From contig JNSD01000013.1 in assembly GCA_000754445.1 (NCBI GenBank), positions 186,001 to 250,000 of the forward strand: DNA of 64,000 bases, given 5' to 3'. The position numbers and the translations under genes were made by a program. This document shows positions 36,811 to 45,324 of this stretch, piece by piece (the first letter of the stretch is position 1; the number at the start of each line of letters is the position of its first letter). The stretch comes from an actinobacterium acMicro-4 (GTDB taxonomy: Bacteria; Actinomycetota; Actinomycetes; Actinomycetales; Microbacteriaceae). The notes beneath the pieces are model-generated. The model did not search any database. It saw nothing but the letters and a program-made list of their open reading frames with translations, and was not told the DNA's origin.

Positions 36811-36816
36811 TAGGCT
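36811..36816 (+). promoter_or_regulatory. -10 element of the DUF6350 gene
   Basis: TAGGCT is followed by 9 nt and the ATG at 36826; it would also drive purN and purH downstream. Confidence 0.45.
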
Positions 36817-36825
36817 CGAGGCGCC

Positions 36826-38064
36826 ATGAATGCCCGGATTGTCAGCGTTGCTACGGTGCTCGACATCGTGGTTTTAGTGGGCTTGGGGCTCGGCCTTATC
36901 TTTGCGCCACTGACCCTGATCTGGGCGTTTGATGATGGTTTTTCCACGGATTTGCTGATGTCGTGGGCTGCTGCCGTGGATATCTGGTTCTTGGGTCACG
37001 GGGTTCCGCTCTCGTTCACTGTGCCACCTGATTTGGCCGACGCCCTCTCCCTCGGCGCTCTCAGTAGGGATTTCACCGTCGATGTTGCCTTGCTCGGCAT
37101 TGGCTTACTCACGCTGCTCTGGGGTTTTCGCATGGGACGCCGCGAATCCACCGCCGTCTATCCTCTGCTGGTGTGGACGCTAGCCGTCGGCACACTCGTG
37201 CTCCTATCGCTGGCTCTCGTGGTTTTTATGCCGCAACAGGTCGTGTCGATGCCAGTGATTGATGCTCTGGTGCGACCGGCGTTGTTTTTGGCATCCGGTT
37301 TGGCGGTGGCCGCCTGGGTGGGCCCCCACTCCTCTGGCAAGAGCCTCTTACACAGCGCTCTGCCTGGCCCGCTAGCAGAAATCCTCCGCGCTGGTTTCAC
37401 CGCTGGGAGCGCCGCGGTGGCCGGGGTAGTGTCCTTTGCGGCACTCTCCGTGGCAGTGTTGCTGATTGTCTCGTTTGCCACGGTGATCACAATTTTTGAG
37501 TCGTTGCAACCCGGCGTGATGGGATTAATTGCTCTGGCGGTTGCTCAACTAGCAATCTTGCCCACCCTGATTGTGTGGGCAGCGACCTGGATTGTTGGGC
37601 CAGGTTTCACTTTGGGAACAGGGGCGTTGGTGTCTCCACTGGGCACCAATCTTCAGATTGTCCCGGCACTGCCCGTTCTTGGCATTGTTCCCACGGACCC
37701 GCCGGCTTTTGCCTTCGCCGTGGTGGCGCTGCCTGTATTGGCAGCCTTCATTCTCGGTGTCGCAGTCGGACCCCGCGTGGTGGACAGGGGGGGCCTGGTT
37801 GGCAACCGGGCTGACATCGGTTTCCTCTCTCAACCCTTGGTGAAGCTTGCTGCAACGGCGGGGGTTGCTGGTGCTGTGAGCGCGGGGTTTGGCGGGCTTC
37901 TAGCCTCCTTGACATCGGGGTCCCTGGGTCCTGGACGATTCCAGCTGGTTGGACCCGATCCCGCGGCGGTCATGCTCTGGTGGGGACTCGAGGTCGCACT
38001 CGGGGTGTTGATGGGGTCCATTGCCGCTGTCCAGAACCGTTCGGGCCAGAGGGTGGGCCGATAG
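36826..38064 (+). CDS. DUF6350-type polytopic membrane protein
   Basis: A 412-residue very hydrophobic protein with about ten membrane segments. It resembles the actinobacterial DUF6350 family, which typically sits between sucD and purN; family call rests on this synteny and on the general pattern (VDIWFLGHGVPLSFTVPP, PLGTNLQIVPALPVLGIVPT). No catalytic motif is visible and the function is unknown. Its stop is adjacent to the purN start. Confidence 0.7.
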   Translation: MNARIVSVATVLDIVVLVGLGLGLIFAPLTLIWAFDDGFSTDLLMSWAAAVDIWFLGHGVPLSFTVPPDLADALSLGALSRDFTVDVALLGIGLLTLLWGFRMGRRESTAVYPLLVWTLAVGTLVLLSLALVVFMPQQVVSMPVIDALVRPALFLASGLAVAAWVGPHSSGKSLLHSALPGPLAEILRAGFTAGSAAVAGVVSFAALSVAVLLIVSFATVITIFESLQPGVMGLIALAVAQLAILPTLIVWAATWIVGPGFTLGTGALVSPLGTNLQIVPALPVLGIVPTDPPAFAFAVVALPVLAAFILGVAVGPRVVDRGGLVGNRADIGFLSQPLVKLAATAGVAGAVSAGFGGLLASLTSGSLGPGRFQLVGPDPAAVMLWWGLEVALGVLMGSIAAVQNRSGQRVGR

Positions 38065-38661
38065 GTGGGCGCCGGGGCGGCGAAGCTGGTGGTCCTGATT
38101 TCTGGCAGCGGAACAAATCTTGATGCGCTGCTGAACTCGCTGCCAGGCTCTGGAATTCCCGCCGAGGTTGTTGCCGTTGGCTCCGATAAGGACGCGGCTG
38201 GGCTCTCGCACGCGAGGCGACGCAGTATCCCCACCTTCGTCGTGTCGCCGGGTGAGTTTCCCAGCAGGGACGCCTGGGGGGATGGCCTCGCTGAGGTGGT
38301 CGCTGGGTTCGACCCGGACTGGATTATTCTTAGCGGCTTTATGACGCTGTTGCCCCCGGGTGTCATCGCCAGGTTTGGCCCGAGAATTCTCAACACTCAC
38401 CCAGCGTATTTGCCCGAGTTTCCGGGCGCCCACGGCGTTACGGATGCTCTGGCAGCTGGTGTTCACGAAACCGGGGCATCGGTCATTGTTGTTGATGACG
38501 GTATCGATAGCGGGCCGATTCTTGCGCGCAAGCGCGTGCCTATTCACCCCGGTGACACGGAAGCGCTGCTTCACGAGCGCATTAAAGTGGTGGAGCGGGA
38601 GTTGCTGCTCGACGTCCTCGCTCAGGTCATTAGCAATGAGGAAGGGGGTTCTGCCCGATGA
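38065..38661 (+). CDS. purN: Phosphoribosylglycinamide formyltransferase
   Basis: PurN formylates GAR with 10-formyl-THF in purine synthesis. The 198-residue product has the [12 protein letters not shown] phosphate-binding loop near the N terminus, the catalytic [16 protein letters not shown] with its His, and the catalytic Asp in [11 protein letters not shown]. It starts with GTG directly after the upstream stop and overlaps purH by 4 nt. Confidence 0.95.
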   Translation: MGAGAAKLVVLISGSGTNLDALLNSLPGSGIPAEVVAVGSDKDAAGLSHARRRSIPTFVVSPGEFPSRDAWGDGLAEVVAGFDPDWIILSGFMTLLPPGVIARFGPRILNTHPAYLPEFPGAHGVTDALAAGVHETGASVIVVDDGIDSGPILARKRVPIHPGDTEALLHERIKVVERELLLDVLAQVISNEEGGSAR

Positions 38662-40184
38662 GTAAATCTCCCCGGCTGATGCCACAGCGCGCCCTGATTT
38701 CCGTGAGTGACAAAACCGGTCTTCTCGATCTGGGCCGAGCTCTCGCGGAGGCTGGCGTTGAGATCATCTCCACTGGCCGAAGCGCTCAGACCCTTCGTGA
38801 TGCCGGTATTGATGCCCGTGATGTGAGCGAGGTGACCGGGTTCCCGGAGTCGTTGGATGGTCGAGTAAAGACGCTTCACCCCAGGATTCACGGCGGGATT
38901 TTGGCGGATCTTCGCAAAGACAGTCATGTGAAGGCGCTGGAGGATCTCGACATCACCGCGATTGGGCTGGTCGTTGTCAACCTGTATCCCTTTGTCGAGA
39001 CCGTTGCTTCGGGTGCCGGGGCCGAGGCCGTCATTGAGCAGATAGATATTGGTGGCCCGGCAATGGTGAGGGCCGCGGCAAAAAACCACGCCAGTGTCGC
39101 CATCGTTGTCGATCCTGGCGCATATCCCGATCTCATCGAATCGCTTCGAGCGGGTGGGACCACACTCGAGCAACGCCAGATTTTGGCCCGCAACGCCTTG
39201 TGGCACACCGCCCGCTATGACGCCGCGGTGGCGGGGTGGATGAGTGGGGGCGACTTCGCGAGCATCCACGGGCAGAAGCTCGGCGATTTGCGATACGGGG
39301 AAAACTCGCACCAATCGGCTGCGGTCTTTGCGAACACTGTGGGCCAGCCCGGCCTCGCTTCTGCGCGGATTATTCAGGGCAAAGAGATGTCCTATAACAA
39401 CTATGTGGATGCTGATGCGGCGCTGCGGGCTGCTTATGACCACCAGGAGCCCACGGTCGCCATTATCAAGCACCAGAATCCCTGCGGCATCGCGAGTGCG
39501 CCCTCACTGCTTGGCGCCCACCAGTTAGCCAACGAGTGCGATCCGGTGTCTGCGTTTGGTGGGGTGATTGCTGCTAACAGACCAATCGATGCCGATACTG
39601 CTCGTTCGATTGTCGAGGTCTTCACCGAAGTGGTCGTAGCGCCTGGCTTTAGTGCCGACGCTCTCGAGGTGTTTGCCGGCAAGGCAAACATTCGCGTGGT
39701 CGAGCTGCCTGAGGGGTTTGCTCCAGAGCCTCAGGAGATTCGACAGATTTCTGGTGGCTTCCTGCGCCAGGACGCTGATCGCCACTTTGCCAGAGCTAGT
39801 AAGTGGACGCTCGTTGCAGGCGTGCAACCGGATCAGCCGACGATGGAATCCCTGGAGTTTGCCTGGCGCGCGGTTCGAGCGGTTAAGTCCAACGCGATTC
39901 TGCTGGCTCGTGGCACGGCAAGTGTTGGAATCGGTATGGGCCAAGTGAACCGGGTTGACTCGTGCCACCTGGCCGTCTCGCGCGCTGCCCAGAGGGCCAC
40001 CGGAAGTGTCGCCGCATCGGATGCGTTCTTTCCCTTTGCTGATGGCGCCACGGTGCTGATTGACGCGGGGATTTCTGCGATTGTTCAACCCGGTGGCTCG
40101 GTGAGGGACGACGAGGTGATTCGGGCGGCCTCAGAGGCCGGTGTGGCCATGTTCTTTACCGGGGAGCGCCACTTCTTCCACTAA
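38658..40184 (+). CDS. purH: Bifunctional AICAR formyltransferase/IMP cyclohydrolase
   Basis: PurH carries out the last two steps to IMP. The 508-residue product has an N-terminal IMP cyclohydrolase (MGS-like, [19 protein letters not shown], then [13 protein letters not shown]) and a C-terminal AICAR transformylase ([42 protein letters not shown] and the final [14 protein letters not shown]). Full length. Overlaps the convergent GNAT gene by 4 nt. Confidence 0.97.
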   Translation: MSKSPRLMPQRALISVSDKTGLLDLGRALAEAGVEIISTGRSAQTLRDAGIDARDVSEVTGFPESLDGRVKTLHPRIHGGILADLRKDSHVKALEDLDITAIGLVVVNLYPFVETVASGAGAEAVIEQIDIGGPAMVRAAAKNHASVAIVVDPGAYPDLIESLRAGGTTLEQRQILARNALWHTARYDAAVAGWMSGGDFASIHGQKLGDLRYGENSHQSAAVFANTVGQPGLASARIIQGKEMSYNNYVDADAALRAAYDHQEPTVAIIKHQNPCGIASAPSLLGAHQLANECDPVSAFGGVIAANRPIDADTARSIVEVFTEVVVAPGFSADALEVFAGKANIRVVELPEGFAPEPQEIRQISGGFLRQDADRHFARASKWTLVAGVQPDQPTMESLEFAWRAVRAVKSNAILLARGTASVGIGMGQVNRVDSCHLAVSRAAQRATGSVAASDAFFPFADGATVLIDAGISAIVQPGGSVRDDEVIRAASEAGVAMFFTGERHFFH

Positions 40185-40636
40185 CCCAGTGGCAGGGTTC
40201 CGATGACATCCCCATAGTCGCTCTGCCCGGTTTCGATAAAGCCGAGCTTGCGAAAAAAGCTCCCTGGTCCCTCGTCGCCTGATTGCCAGAGGACGGACAA
40301 GTGGCTAAACCCTCGTCGGAGGGCTTCCTGCTTGACGGCCTCGATGGCGAAGCGCCCCACACCTTTGCCTTGGGCGCTAGCAGACACGCTGACTCGCCAG
40401 ACGCAACAACGCAGTTCTTCGGTGGCGTAATCAGGGTCAAAATATGCCCGCACAAAGCCAACGACCTCGCCACCGGAGCGAATCACGCGGCTCCAGGTGT
40501 TGGTGACCTCGATGGTCTCATCGGCCTGCTCGTAGGTGACGGGGTTCGCAAAACGCTCCTGGCCAGGCAGCATTTCGAGCGTGTTGGCCTTTTCTGCTGT
40601 GGCAGCGGAGAGCTCTTCCAGAGTCAAGGCGTTCAT
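40181..40636 (-). CDS. GNAT family N-acetyltransferase
   Basis: A 151-residue acetyltransferase with the acetyl-CoA loop [18 protein letters not shown] (about residues 88-105) and the [11 protein letters not shown] / [11 protein letters not shown] strand-helix pair. The acceptor substrate is unknown. It is convergent with purH and divergent from icd, and appears leaderless. Confidence 0.85.
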   Translation of the reverse strand: MNALTLEELSAATAEKANTLEMLPGQERFANPVTYEQADETIEVTNTWSRVIRSGGEVVGFVRAYFDPDYATEELRCCVWRVSVSASAQGKGVGRFAIEAVKQEALRRGFSHLSVLWQSGDEGPGSFFRKLGFIETGQSDYGDVIGTLPLG

Positions 40637-40642
40637 TTACCC

Positions 40643-40671
40643 ACCATAGGCGCTCGTCGTGACCATGGGAA
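40643..40671 (-). promoter_or_regulatory. Promoter of the GNAT gene (leaderless)
   Basis: On the minus strand TTCCCA (40666-40671), a 17-nt spacer, and TATGGT (40643-40648), then 6 nt to the ATG at 40636. Confidence 0.5.
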
Positions 40672-40673
40672 AG

Positions 40674-40693
40674 GTATCTTTATGTGAAGATAC
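40674..40693 (+). promoter_or_regulatory. Inverted-repeat operator upstream of icd
   Basis: GTATCTT-TATGTG-AAGATAC is a perfect 7-bp inverted repeat with a 6-nt spacer. It covers the -35 position for the icd -10 TACACT (40712-40717) and touches the GNAT promoter region. The cognate regulator is not recognised. Confidence 0.5.
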
Positions 40694-40758
40694 TTATGGT
40701 GCCCTTCGCCCTACACTGGCGGTGGTGGTGTTGGAGTCGTCGTTGAAAGGACGAAGCT

Positions 40759-41973
40759 GTGGAAAAGATCAAGGTCGAGGGCGTTGTCGTTGAACTCGAT
40801 GGCGACGAAATGACGCGCATTATTTGGCAGTTCATCAAGGACCGTCTCATCTACCCCTACCTCGATGTCTCACTCGAGTATTACGACCTCAGCATTGAAA
40901 AGCGCGACGAAACCGACGACCAGATCACCATTGATGCAGCCAATGCGATTAAGAAGCACGGGGTGGGTGTCAAGTGCGCAACGATCACTCCGGACGAGGC
41001 CCGGGTGAAAGAGTTTGGCCTCAAGAAAATGTGGCGAAGCCCCAATGGCACGATCCGCAACATTCTGGGTGGTGTGATCTTCCGTGAGCCCATCATTATT
41101 TCCAACATTCCCAGGCTTGTTCCTGGCTGGAACAAGCCGATCATCGTGGGCCGTCATGCGTTTGGTGACCAGTACCGGGCAACAGACTTTCTTTTTGACC
41201 GCCCGGGAACGCTGACCATTAGCTTCCAGCCAGCCGATGGCACGGAGGGCCAGAGCTTTGAGGTGTTCCAGGCGCCAGGGGCTGGTGTTGCAATGGCGAT
41301 GTATAACCTCGATGACTCAATCCGCGATTTCGCTAGGGCCTCCCTCAACTACGGCCTCGCCCGGAACTACCCGGTCTATCTCTCGACAAAGAACACCATC
41401 CTGAAGGCCTACGACGGTCGCTTCAAGGACATCTTCCAAGAAATCTTCGAGGCCGAGTTCAAGGACGCCTTTGATAAGGCCGGCTTGACCTATGAGCACC
41501 GCCTGATCGACGACATGGTCGCCTCCGCACTGAAGTGGGAGGGCGGCTACGTCTGGGCCACCAAGAACTATGACGGGGACGTCCAGAGCGACACGGTCGC
41601 TCAGGGCTTTGGCTCTTTGGGCTTGATGACCAGCGTCTTGACTACCCCGGATGGTGCGATCGTTGAGGCAGAGGCCGCGCACGGCACCGTCACTCGCCAC
41701 TACCGCGATCACCAGGCCGGAAAACCCACGTCCACTAATCCCATTGCCTCGATTTTTGCCTGGACCAGGGGTCTCATGCACCGAGGCAAGCTCGATGGCA
41801 ACCAGGCACTCATTACCTTTGCGCAGACGCTCGAAGACGTTGTCATTAAGACCGTCGAGTCTGGCGCGATGACCAAGGACTTGGCCGGTCTGGTGGGTGA
41901 AGACCAGAAGTGGTTGACCACCGAGGACTTCTTGGCGGCTCTGGATAACAACTTGTCGGCGCGCCTGGGCTAG
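40759..41973 (+). CDS. icd: NADP-dependent isocitrate dehydrogenase (homodimeric, eukaryotic-like type)
   Basis: Oxidative decarboxylation of isocitrate to 2-oxoglutarate with NADPH formation. The 404-residue product has [19 protein letters not shown], the substrate motif [13 protein letters not shown], the [17 protein letters not shown] helix and the NADP-selective [16 protein letters not shown]. This is the type II homodimeric enzyme related to eukaryotic IDH, not the monomeric 80-kDa form common in some actinobacteria. The start is GTG after GAAAGGACG. Confidence 0.96.
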   Translation: MEKIKVEGVVVELDGDEMTRIIWQFIKDRLIYPYLDVSLEYYDLSIEKRDETDDQITIDAANAIKKHGVGVKCATITPDEARVKEFGLKKMWRSPNGTIRNILGGVIFREPIIISNIPRLVPGWNKPIIVGRHAFGDQYRATDFLFDRPGTLTISFQPADGTEGQSFEVFQAPGAGVAMAMYNLDDSIRDFARASLNYGLARNYPVYLSTKNTILKAYDGRFKDIFQEIFEAEFKDAFDKAGLTYEHRLIDDMVASALKWEGGYVWATKNYDGDVQSDTVAQGFGSLGLMTSVLTTPDGAIVEAEAAHGTVTRHYRDHQAGKPTSTNPIASIFAWTRGLMHRGKLDGNQALITFAQTLEDVVIKTVESGAMTKDLAGLVGEDQKWLTTEDFLAALDNNLSARLG

Positions 41974-42002
41974 TAGCCAAAATACCCCCTGGGGTATATA
42001 GT
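41974..42002 (+). promoter_or_regulatory. Promoter of the small Cys-rich gene
   Basis: TAGCCA (41974-41979) and TATAGT (41997-42002) with a 17-nt spacer. The spacer contains the CsoR-like palindrome, which abuts the -10, so a bound regulator would block RNA polymerase. The -35 overlaps the region right after the icd stop. Confidence 0.6.
41982..41997 (+). promoter_or_regulatory. CsoR/RcnR-like operator palindrome
   Basis: ATACCCC-CT-GGGGTAT is a perfect 7-bp palindrome: G/C tracts framed by AT-rich ends, the form of operators bound by the CsoR/RcnR/CstR family of copper, nickel/cobalt or persulfide sensors. The regulator gene is not in the window, so the ligand is unknown. Confidence 0.55.
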
Positions 42003-42041
42003 GGTGGGTGAACCATCAGTCACCCCACAAGGAGAACAATC

Positions 42042-42158
42042 GTGTGTAGCCCAGCGCGCTGTAATCGCTGCAGCAAAGTAACGTGGACCGGATGTGGAGA
42101 GCACATCGACGAGGCTTTGGCTGGCTTTGCTCCCGCTGAGCTCTGCCAGTGCGGCTAG
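42042..42158 (+). CDS. Small Cys-rich (putative metal-binding) protein, 38 aa
   Basis: A 38-residue product, start GTG at 42042, six nt after a perfect AAGGAGA site (42029-42035). It contains six cysteines (2, 7, 10, 18, 35, 37) and His21: an N-terminal CxxxxCxxC, a central TWTGCGEH and a C-terminal CQC. I have the impression that similar tiny proteins with C-x2-C-x-K-x-TW-x-GCG-x-H exist in other actinobacteria, annotated as hypothetical. Promoter, operator, ribosome site and terminator all fit, so a real gene is very likely. Metal (copper or zinc) binding or sulfur chemistry is inferred from cysteines plus the CsoR-like operator. Confidence 0.8.
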   Translation: MCSPARCNRCSKVTWTGCGEHIDEALAGFAPAELCQCG

Positions 42159-42172
42159 ATCACTAGAGCGTC

Positions 42173-42202
42173 CATACCCCTGCGGATTACCGCTGGGGTA
42201 TG
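42173..42202 (+). terminator. Terminator of the Cys-rich gene, built from the same palindrome
   Basis: CATACCCC (42173-42180) pairs with GGGGTATG (42195-42202); inside, GCGG-ATTA-CCGC extends the stem across a T/T mismatch. T-rich sequence follows. The outer arms repeat the operator half-sites at 41982-41997. Confidence 0.7.
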
Positions 42203-42294
42203 TCATTTCCTTGGTTCCTAATTTCCTTGCTGATAATCCCCTGCAATCGGAACAATCCGGTGGCTAAGGCCCGGCTTCAGAGTTTCGAGGGGTT

Positions 42295-42300
42295 TAGACT
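42295..42300 (+). promoter_or_regulatory. -10 element of glyA
   Basis: TAGACT places the transcription start at about 42307, at the 5' edge of the ZTP riboswitch. No good -35 was found. The stretch 42203-42294 upstream holds nothing else that I recognise. Confidence 0.45.
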
Positions 42301-42373
42301 GGGCTCACGCGACTGGCGTAATTGATGGGTCACCATCGGGGAGCGTAGTGTGTGGGCCGTGCGCCTGGGCTGA
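42301..42373 (+). promoter_or_regulatory. ZTP (pfl) riboswitch upstream of glyA
   Basis: The region contains the conserved elements of the pfl motif in order: CGCGACTGGCG, a hairpin GATGG-GTCA-CCATC (42324-42337), CGGGGAGCG, and GTGCGCCTGGGC. The ZTP riboswitch senses the purine intermediate ZMP/ZTP, which accumulates when 10-formyl-THF is short, and commonly controls glyA, folD and purH. The ribosome site AAGGAGA of glyA is 25 nt downstream, so translational or transcriptional control is possible. Confidence 0.85.
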
Positions 42374-42409
42374 CACGACATAACATCCACCCTGCACAAG
42401 GAGAATGCC

Positions 42410-43631
42410 GTGAGCCACATCGATAAGACCTTCAGCCAGAGCCTCGCGCAGGTTGACCCAGAAATCCAGGACGTTCTCGATAAAGAACTCGGTCGCCAGC
42501 GTGGCACCCTAGAAATGATCGCCAGCGAAAACTTTGTTCCCCACTCTGTTCTGGAAGCGCAGGGCAGTGTTCTCACCAACAAATACGCCGAGGGATACCC
42601 CGGGAAGCGCTACTACGGTGGCTGCGAGTTTGTCGACATCGCAGAGAACCTCGCGATTGAGCGGGCCAAGAAGCTCTTTGGTGCCGCGTATGCCAACGTT
42701 CAACCCCATTCTGGTGCCAGTGCCAGTGCGGCTGTGTTGCACGCTCTTGCTCAGCCTGGTGACACGATTTTGGGTCTCGAGTTGGCTCACGGCGGCCACC
42801 TCACTCACGGCATGAAGCTCAACTTCTCCGGGAAGGTCTACAACGCCACCGCCTATGGCGTCGACCCGACTACGTTCCTGATCGACATGAATCGGGTTCG
42901 CGACGCTGCACTCGAGCACAAGCCCCGCGTTCTTATTGCCGGATGGTCGGCGTACCCCCGCCACACTGACTTTGCCGCGTTCCGGGCTATTGCCGACGAG
43001 GTTGGCGCTTCGCTCTGGGTCGACATGGCTCACTTTGCTGGCTTGGTGGCTGCGGGAGTGCACCCCTCCCCGATTCCCTACGCCGATGTCGTCTCCTCCA
43101 CAGTGCATAAGACACTTGGTGGCCCACGCTCTGGCATCATCCTCAGCCGCGATGAGAGCCTTGCCAAAAAACTGAATTCTGCTGTCTTTCCAGGCCAGCA
43201 GGGTGGCCCGCTGATGCACGTGATCGCCGCAAAGGCAGTCGCCTTCAAGCTCGCCATGGAGCCAGCTGATGGCAGATGACTCAAGGGCCGCCGGTGTTGA
43301 CGTATTGACCGGCGGGACCGATGTTCACCTCGCGCTGGTCGATTTGCGGAATTCACCCATTGATGGCCAGCAGGCTGAGGATCTTCTTCACCACGTGGGC
43401 ATCACGGTCAACCGCAATGCTGTGCCCTTTGACCCCAGGCCCCCCATGGTGACCTCTGGTGTTCGCATTGGCACCCCAGCCCTTGCCACACGGGGCTTCG
43501 GTGACACCGAATTCACGGAAGTGGCCGACATCATTGCTCACACCCTGATGCCATCGCCCGATGTTGAAGCCCTGCAGGCTCGAGTTCACGCGTTGACCTC
43601 GAGGTTCCCGCTCTATCCAGAATTCGGTTAA
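42410..43631 (+). pseudogene. glyA: Serine hydroxymethyltransferase, disrupted by internal deletion
   Basis: GlyA converts serine and THF to glycine and 5,10-methylene-THF with PLP. Codons 1-286 read normally (start GTG 42410; PLP lysine in [13 protein letters not shown]) to [11 protein letters not shown], then the frame runs into a stop at 43279. The rest continues in another frame from 43266 as [20 protein letters not shown] to FPLYPEFG (stop 43631). Compared with the family, about 19 residues (the EFxDRQxRTLxGAxxxADR helix) are missing at 43265/43266, about 56 nt. Residues are lost, so this is not a programmed frameshift. It is either a real pseudogene or a sequence/assembly error. Confidence 0.85.
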
Positions 43632-43638
43632 GCCACGC

Positions 43639-44520
43639 GTGGTTGCCACACGTTTGGACGGGGTTGCCACAGCAGCTGCCCTGAAAGCCGAGCTGGCGGG
43701 TGTTGTTGCCTCACTGCGGGAACGAGGGGTAATCCCAGGCCTTGGCACCATCCTGGTCGGTGATGACCCGGGGTCACAGTGGTATGTCTCTGGCAAGCAC
43801 AATGACTGCGCTGAGGTGGGCATTGCCTCACACCGGATTGACTTGCCGGCAACGGCAAGCCAGGCGGATGTGTGTGCAGCGATTGACCAGTTCAACAACA
43901 ATCCCGAAGTCACCGGCTACATTGTGCAGTTACCGCTTCCCCCGCACATCGACACCGACGCTGTGTTGGAGCGCATTGACCCCATCAAGGACGCTGATGG
44001 GCTTCACCCGGTCAATCTCGGCCGTTTGGTCAACAAGGTCTCCGGAGAAATCACCACCCCCCTGCCCTGCACGCCTCAGGGAATCGTGGAGCTCGGTAAC
44101 CGCTACGGTTTGCCCTGGGCGGGATCCCACGTGGTGGTGCTCGGGCGTGGTGTGACCGTGGGGCGCCCGATTGGTCTTTTGCTTACCAGGCGTGGACTCG
44201 ATGCCACCGTCACCCTCACTCACACGAAGACCCGCAACCTCCAGAGCCTCGTGGCGAGCGCCGACGTGGTGGTTGCGGCTGCTGGCGTTGCCGGCATAGT
44301 GACTAAGGACATGGTCGCCCCTGGGGCGTGGGTATTTGATGTTGGGGTGAGCAGGACCCTCAGTGATGGTGTTGCGAGAGTGGTGGGGGATGTTGACCCA
44401 GGCGTGTTGGAGGTGGCCTCTCATGTGTCACCAAACCCCGGTGGGGTAGGACCCATGACCAGGGCCCTCTTGATGCGTAACGTTGTCGATACTGCACTGA
44501 GGAGTGTGTCTGATGGCTAA
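43639..44520 (+). CDS. folD: Methylenetetrahydrofolate dehydrogenase/cyclohydrolase
   Basis: FolD makes 10-formyl-THF from methylene-THF, the next step after GlyA and the donor for PurN and PurH. The 293-residue product starts with GTG ([19 protein letters not shown]) and has the [13 protein letters not shown] and [11 protein letters not shown] motifs, [10 protein letters not shown] and the NADP-site [14 protein letters not shown]. It lies 7 nt after the glyA remnant and overlaps tdk by 8 nt. The catalytic lysine, normally in a YxxxK motif, is in [10 protein letters not shown]. Confidence 0.95.
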   Translation: MVATRLDGVATAAALKAELAGVVASLRERGVIPGLGTILVGDDPGSQWYVSGKHNDCAEVGIASHRIDLPATASQADVCAAIDQFNNNPEVTGYIVQLPLPPHIDTDAVLERIDPIKDADGLHPVNLGRLVNKVSGEITTPLPCTPQGIVELGNRYGLPWAGSHVVVLGRGVTVGRPIGLLLTRRGLDATVTLTHTKTRNLQSLVASADVVVAAAGVAGIVTKDMVAPGAWVFDVGVSRTLSDGVARVVGDVDPGVLEVASHVSPNPGGVGPMTRALLMRNVVDTALRSVSDG

Positions 44521-45178
44521 GTTGTATTTTCGCTACGGAGCGATGAACTCGGGTAAGTCCACGTCGCTGTTGCAGGCCGCCTACAACTACGAAGAGCGTG
44601 GGCAACGGGTCATCCTGGCAAAGCCCATCATCGACACCAAGGGTGATCGCACCATCGTTTCTCGCTTGGGCGTTGCGAGGGAAGTGGATGTGGTGATTGG
44701 TCCCGCCACCGATGTTGTGACGCTGATCGACAACGAAGTCGACCGTGTTGCCCGCGAGGGTAAAGGCGCGCCAGCCTGTGTGCTGGTGGATGAATCACAA
44801 TTTCTCTCTCCCAGGCAGGTCGATGATCTGTTCATCATCGCGGTGCGACGGGGAATCCCTGTTCTCGCCTATGGAATACGTACCGACTTTCAAACCGTTG
44901 CTTTTCCGGGTTCTCGTCGGCTCCTTGAGATTGCCCACTCTGTGGAAGAACTCAAGACAATATGTCGCTGTGGCAAGAAAGCCGTGTTTAACGCTCGCAA
45001 GGCAAATGGGCAGTTCATCTTCGATGGCGCCCAGGTCGCCATCGACGGCGTCGATGTCACCTATGAGTCGCTGTGTGGAGACTGCTACCTCGATGAAAGC
45101 GGCGGCCGGTTAGCCAGTGGTTACCAACCAGCGGGCCAGGTTTCCGAGCTCTCCGGACCGGACTCGGACTTTAGCTAA
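44513..45178 (+). CDS. tdk: Thymidine kinase
   Basis: Type II (TK1-like) thymidine kinase of the salvage pathway. The 221-residue product has the P-loop GAMNSGKST (residues 9-17), [17 protein letters not shown] (Walker B), YGIRTDFQ, and zinc-binding cysteines in ICRCGKKA and LCGDCYL. I chose the ATG at 44513 over the GTG at 44504 because the N terminus [14 protein letters not shown] is then standard. Confidence 0.95.
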   Translation: MAKLYFRYGAMNSGKSTSLLQAAYNYEERGQRVILAKPIIDTKGDRTIVSRLGVAREVDVVIGPATDVVTLIDNEVDRVAREGKGAPACVLVDESQFLSPRQVDDLFIIAVRRGIPVLAYGIRTDFQTVAFPGSRRLLEIAHSVEELKTICRCGKKAVFNARKANGQFIFDGAQVAIDGVDVTYESLCGDCYLDESGGRLASGYQPAGQVSELSGPDSDFS

Positions 45179-45182
45179 GCGT

Positions 45183-45224
45183 CGGGGCCAGCGCCTCGGG
45201 GTCAGCGCGCCGGGGTCAGTGGGT
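45183..45224. repeat. 14-nt tandem repeat leading into tRNA-Pro
   Basis: Three adjacent 14-nt units (45183, 45197, 45211) each begin CGGGG(C/T)CAG. The fourth, in register at 45225, starts CGGGGTGACAGG and is the 3' acceptor and T-arm end of the tRNA gene. The array fills the gap between tdk and the tRNA. Confidence 0.75.
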
Positions 45225-45297
45225 CGGGGTGACAGGATTCGAACCTGCGACCTCGTCGTCCCGAACGACGCGCGCTACCAAGCTGCGCCACACCCCG
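45224..45297 (-). tRNA. tRNA-Pro (anticodon CGG)
   Basis: A 74-nt cloverleaf on the minus strand: acceptor CGGGGTG pairing with CACCCCG, D-stem GCGC/GCGC, anticodon stem CGTCG/CGACG with loop TTCGGGA, and T-loop TTCGAAT. The anticodon CGG lies at 45261-45263. The discriminator is A and CCA is not fully encoded (CCC follows). Confidence 0.95.
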
Positions 45298-45324
45298 CTC
45301 TGCTGGTTCTTGACCCGCAGGGCC

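Noticed and set aside
43260-43285. Programmed ribosomal frameshift in glyA
   Set aside because: About 19 conserved residues are missing at the junction and no slippery sequence is present; a deletion explains the data better.
45183-45297. Prophage or island attachment site at tRNA-Pro
   Set aside because: No integrase, direct att repeat of the tRNA end at a distance, or foreign genes were found in the window; only local tandem duplication is visible.
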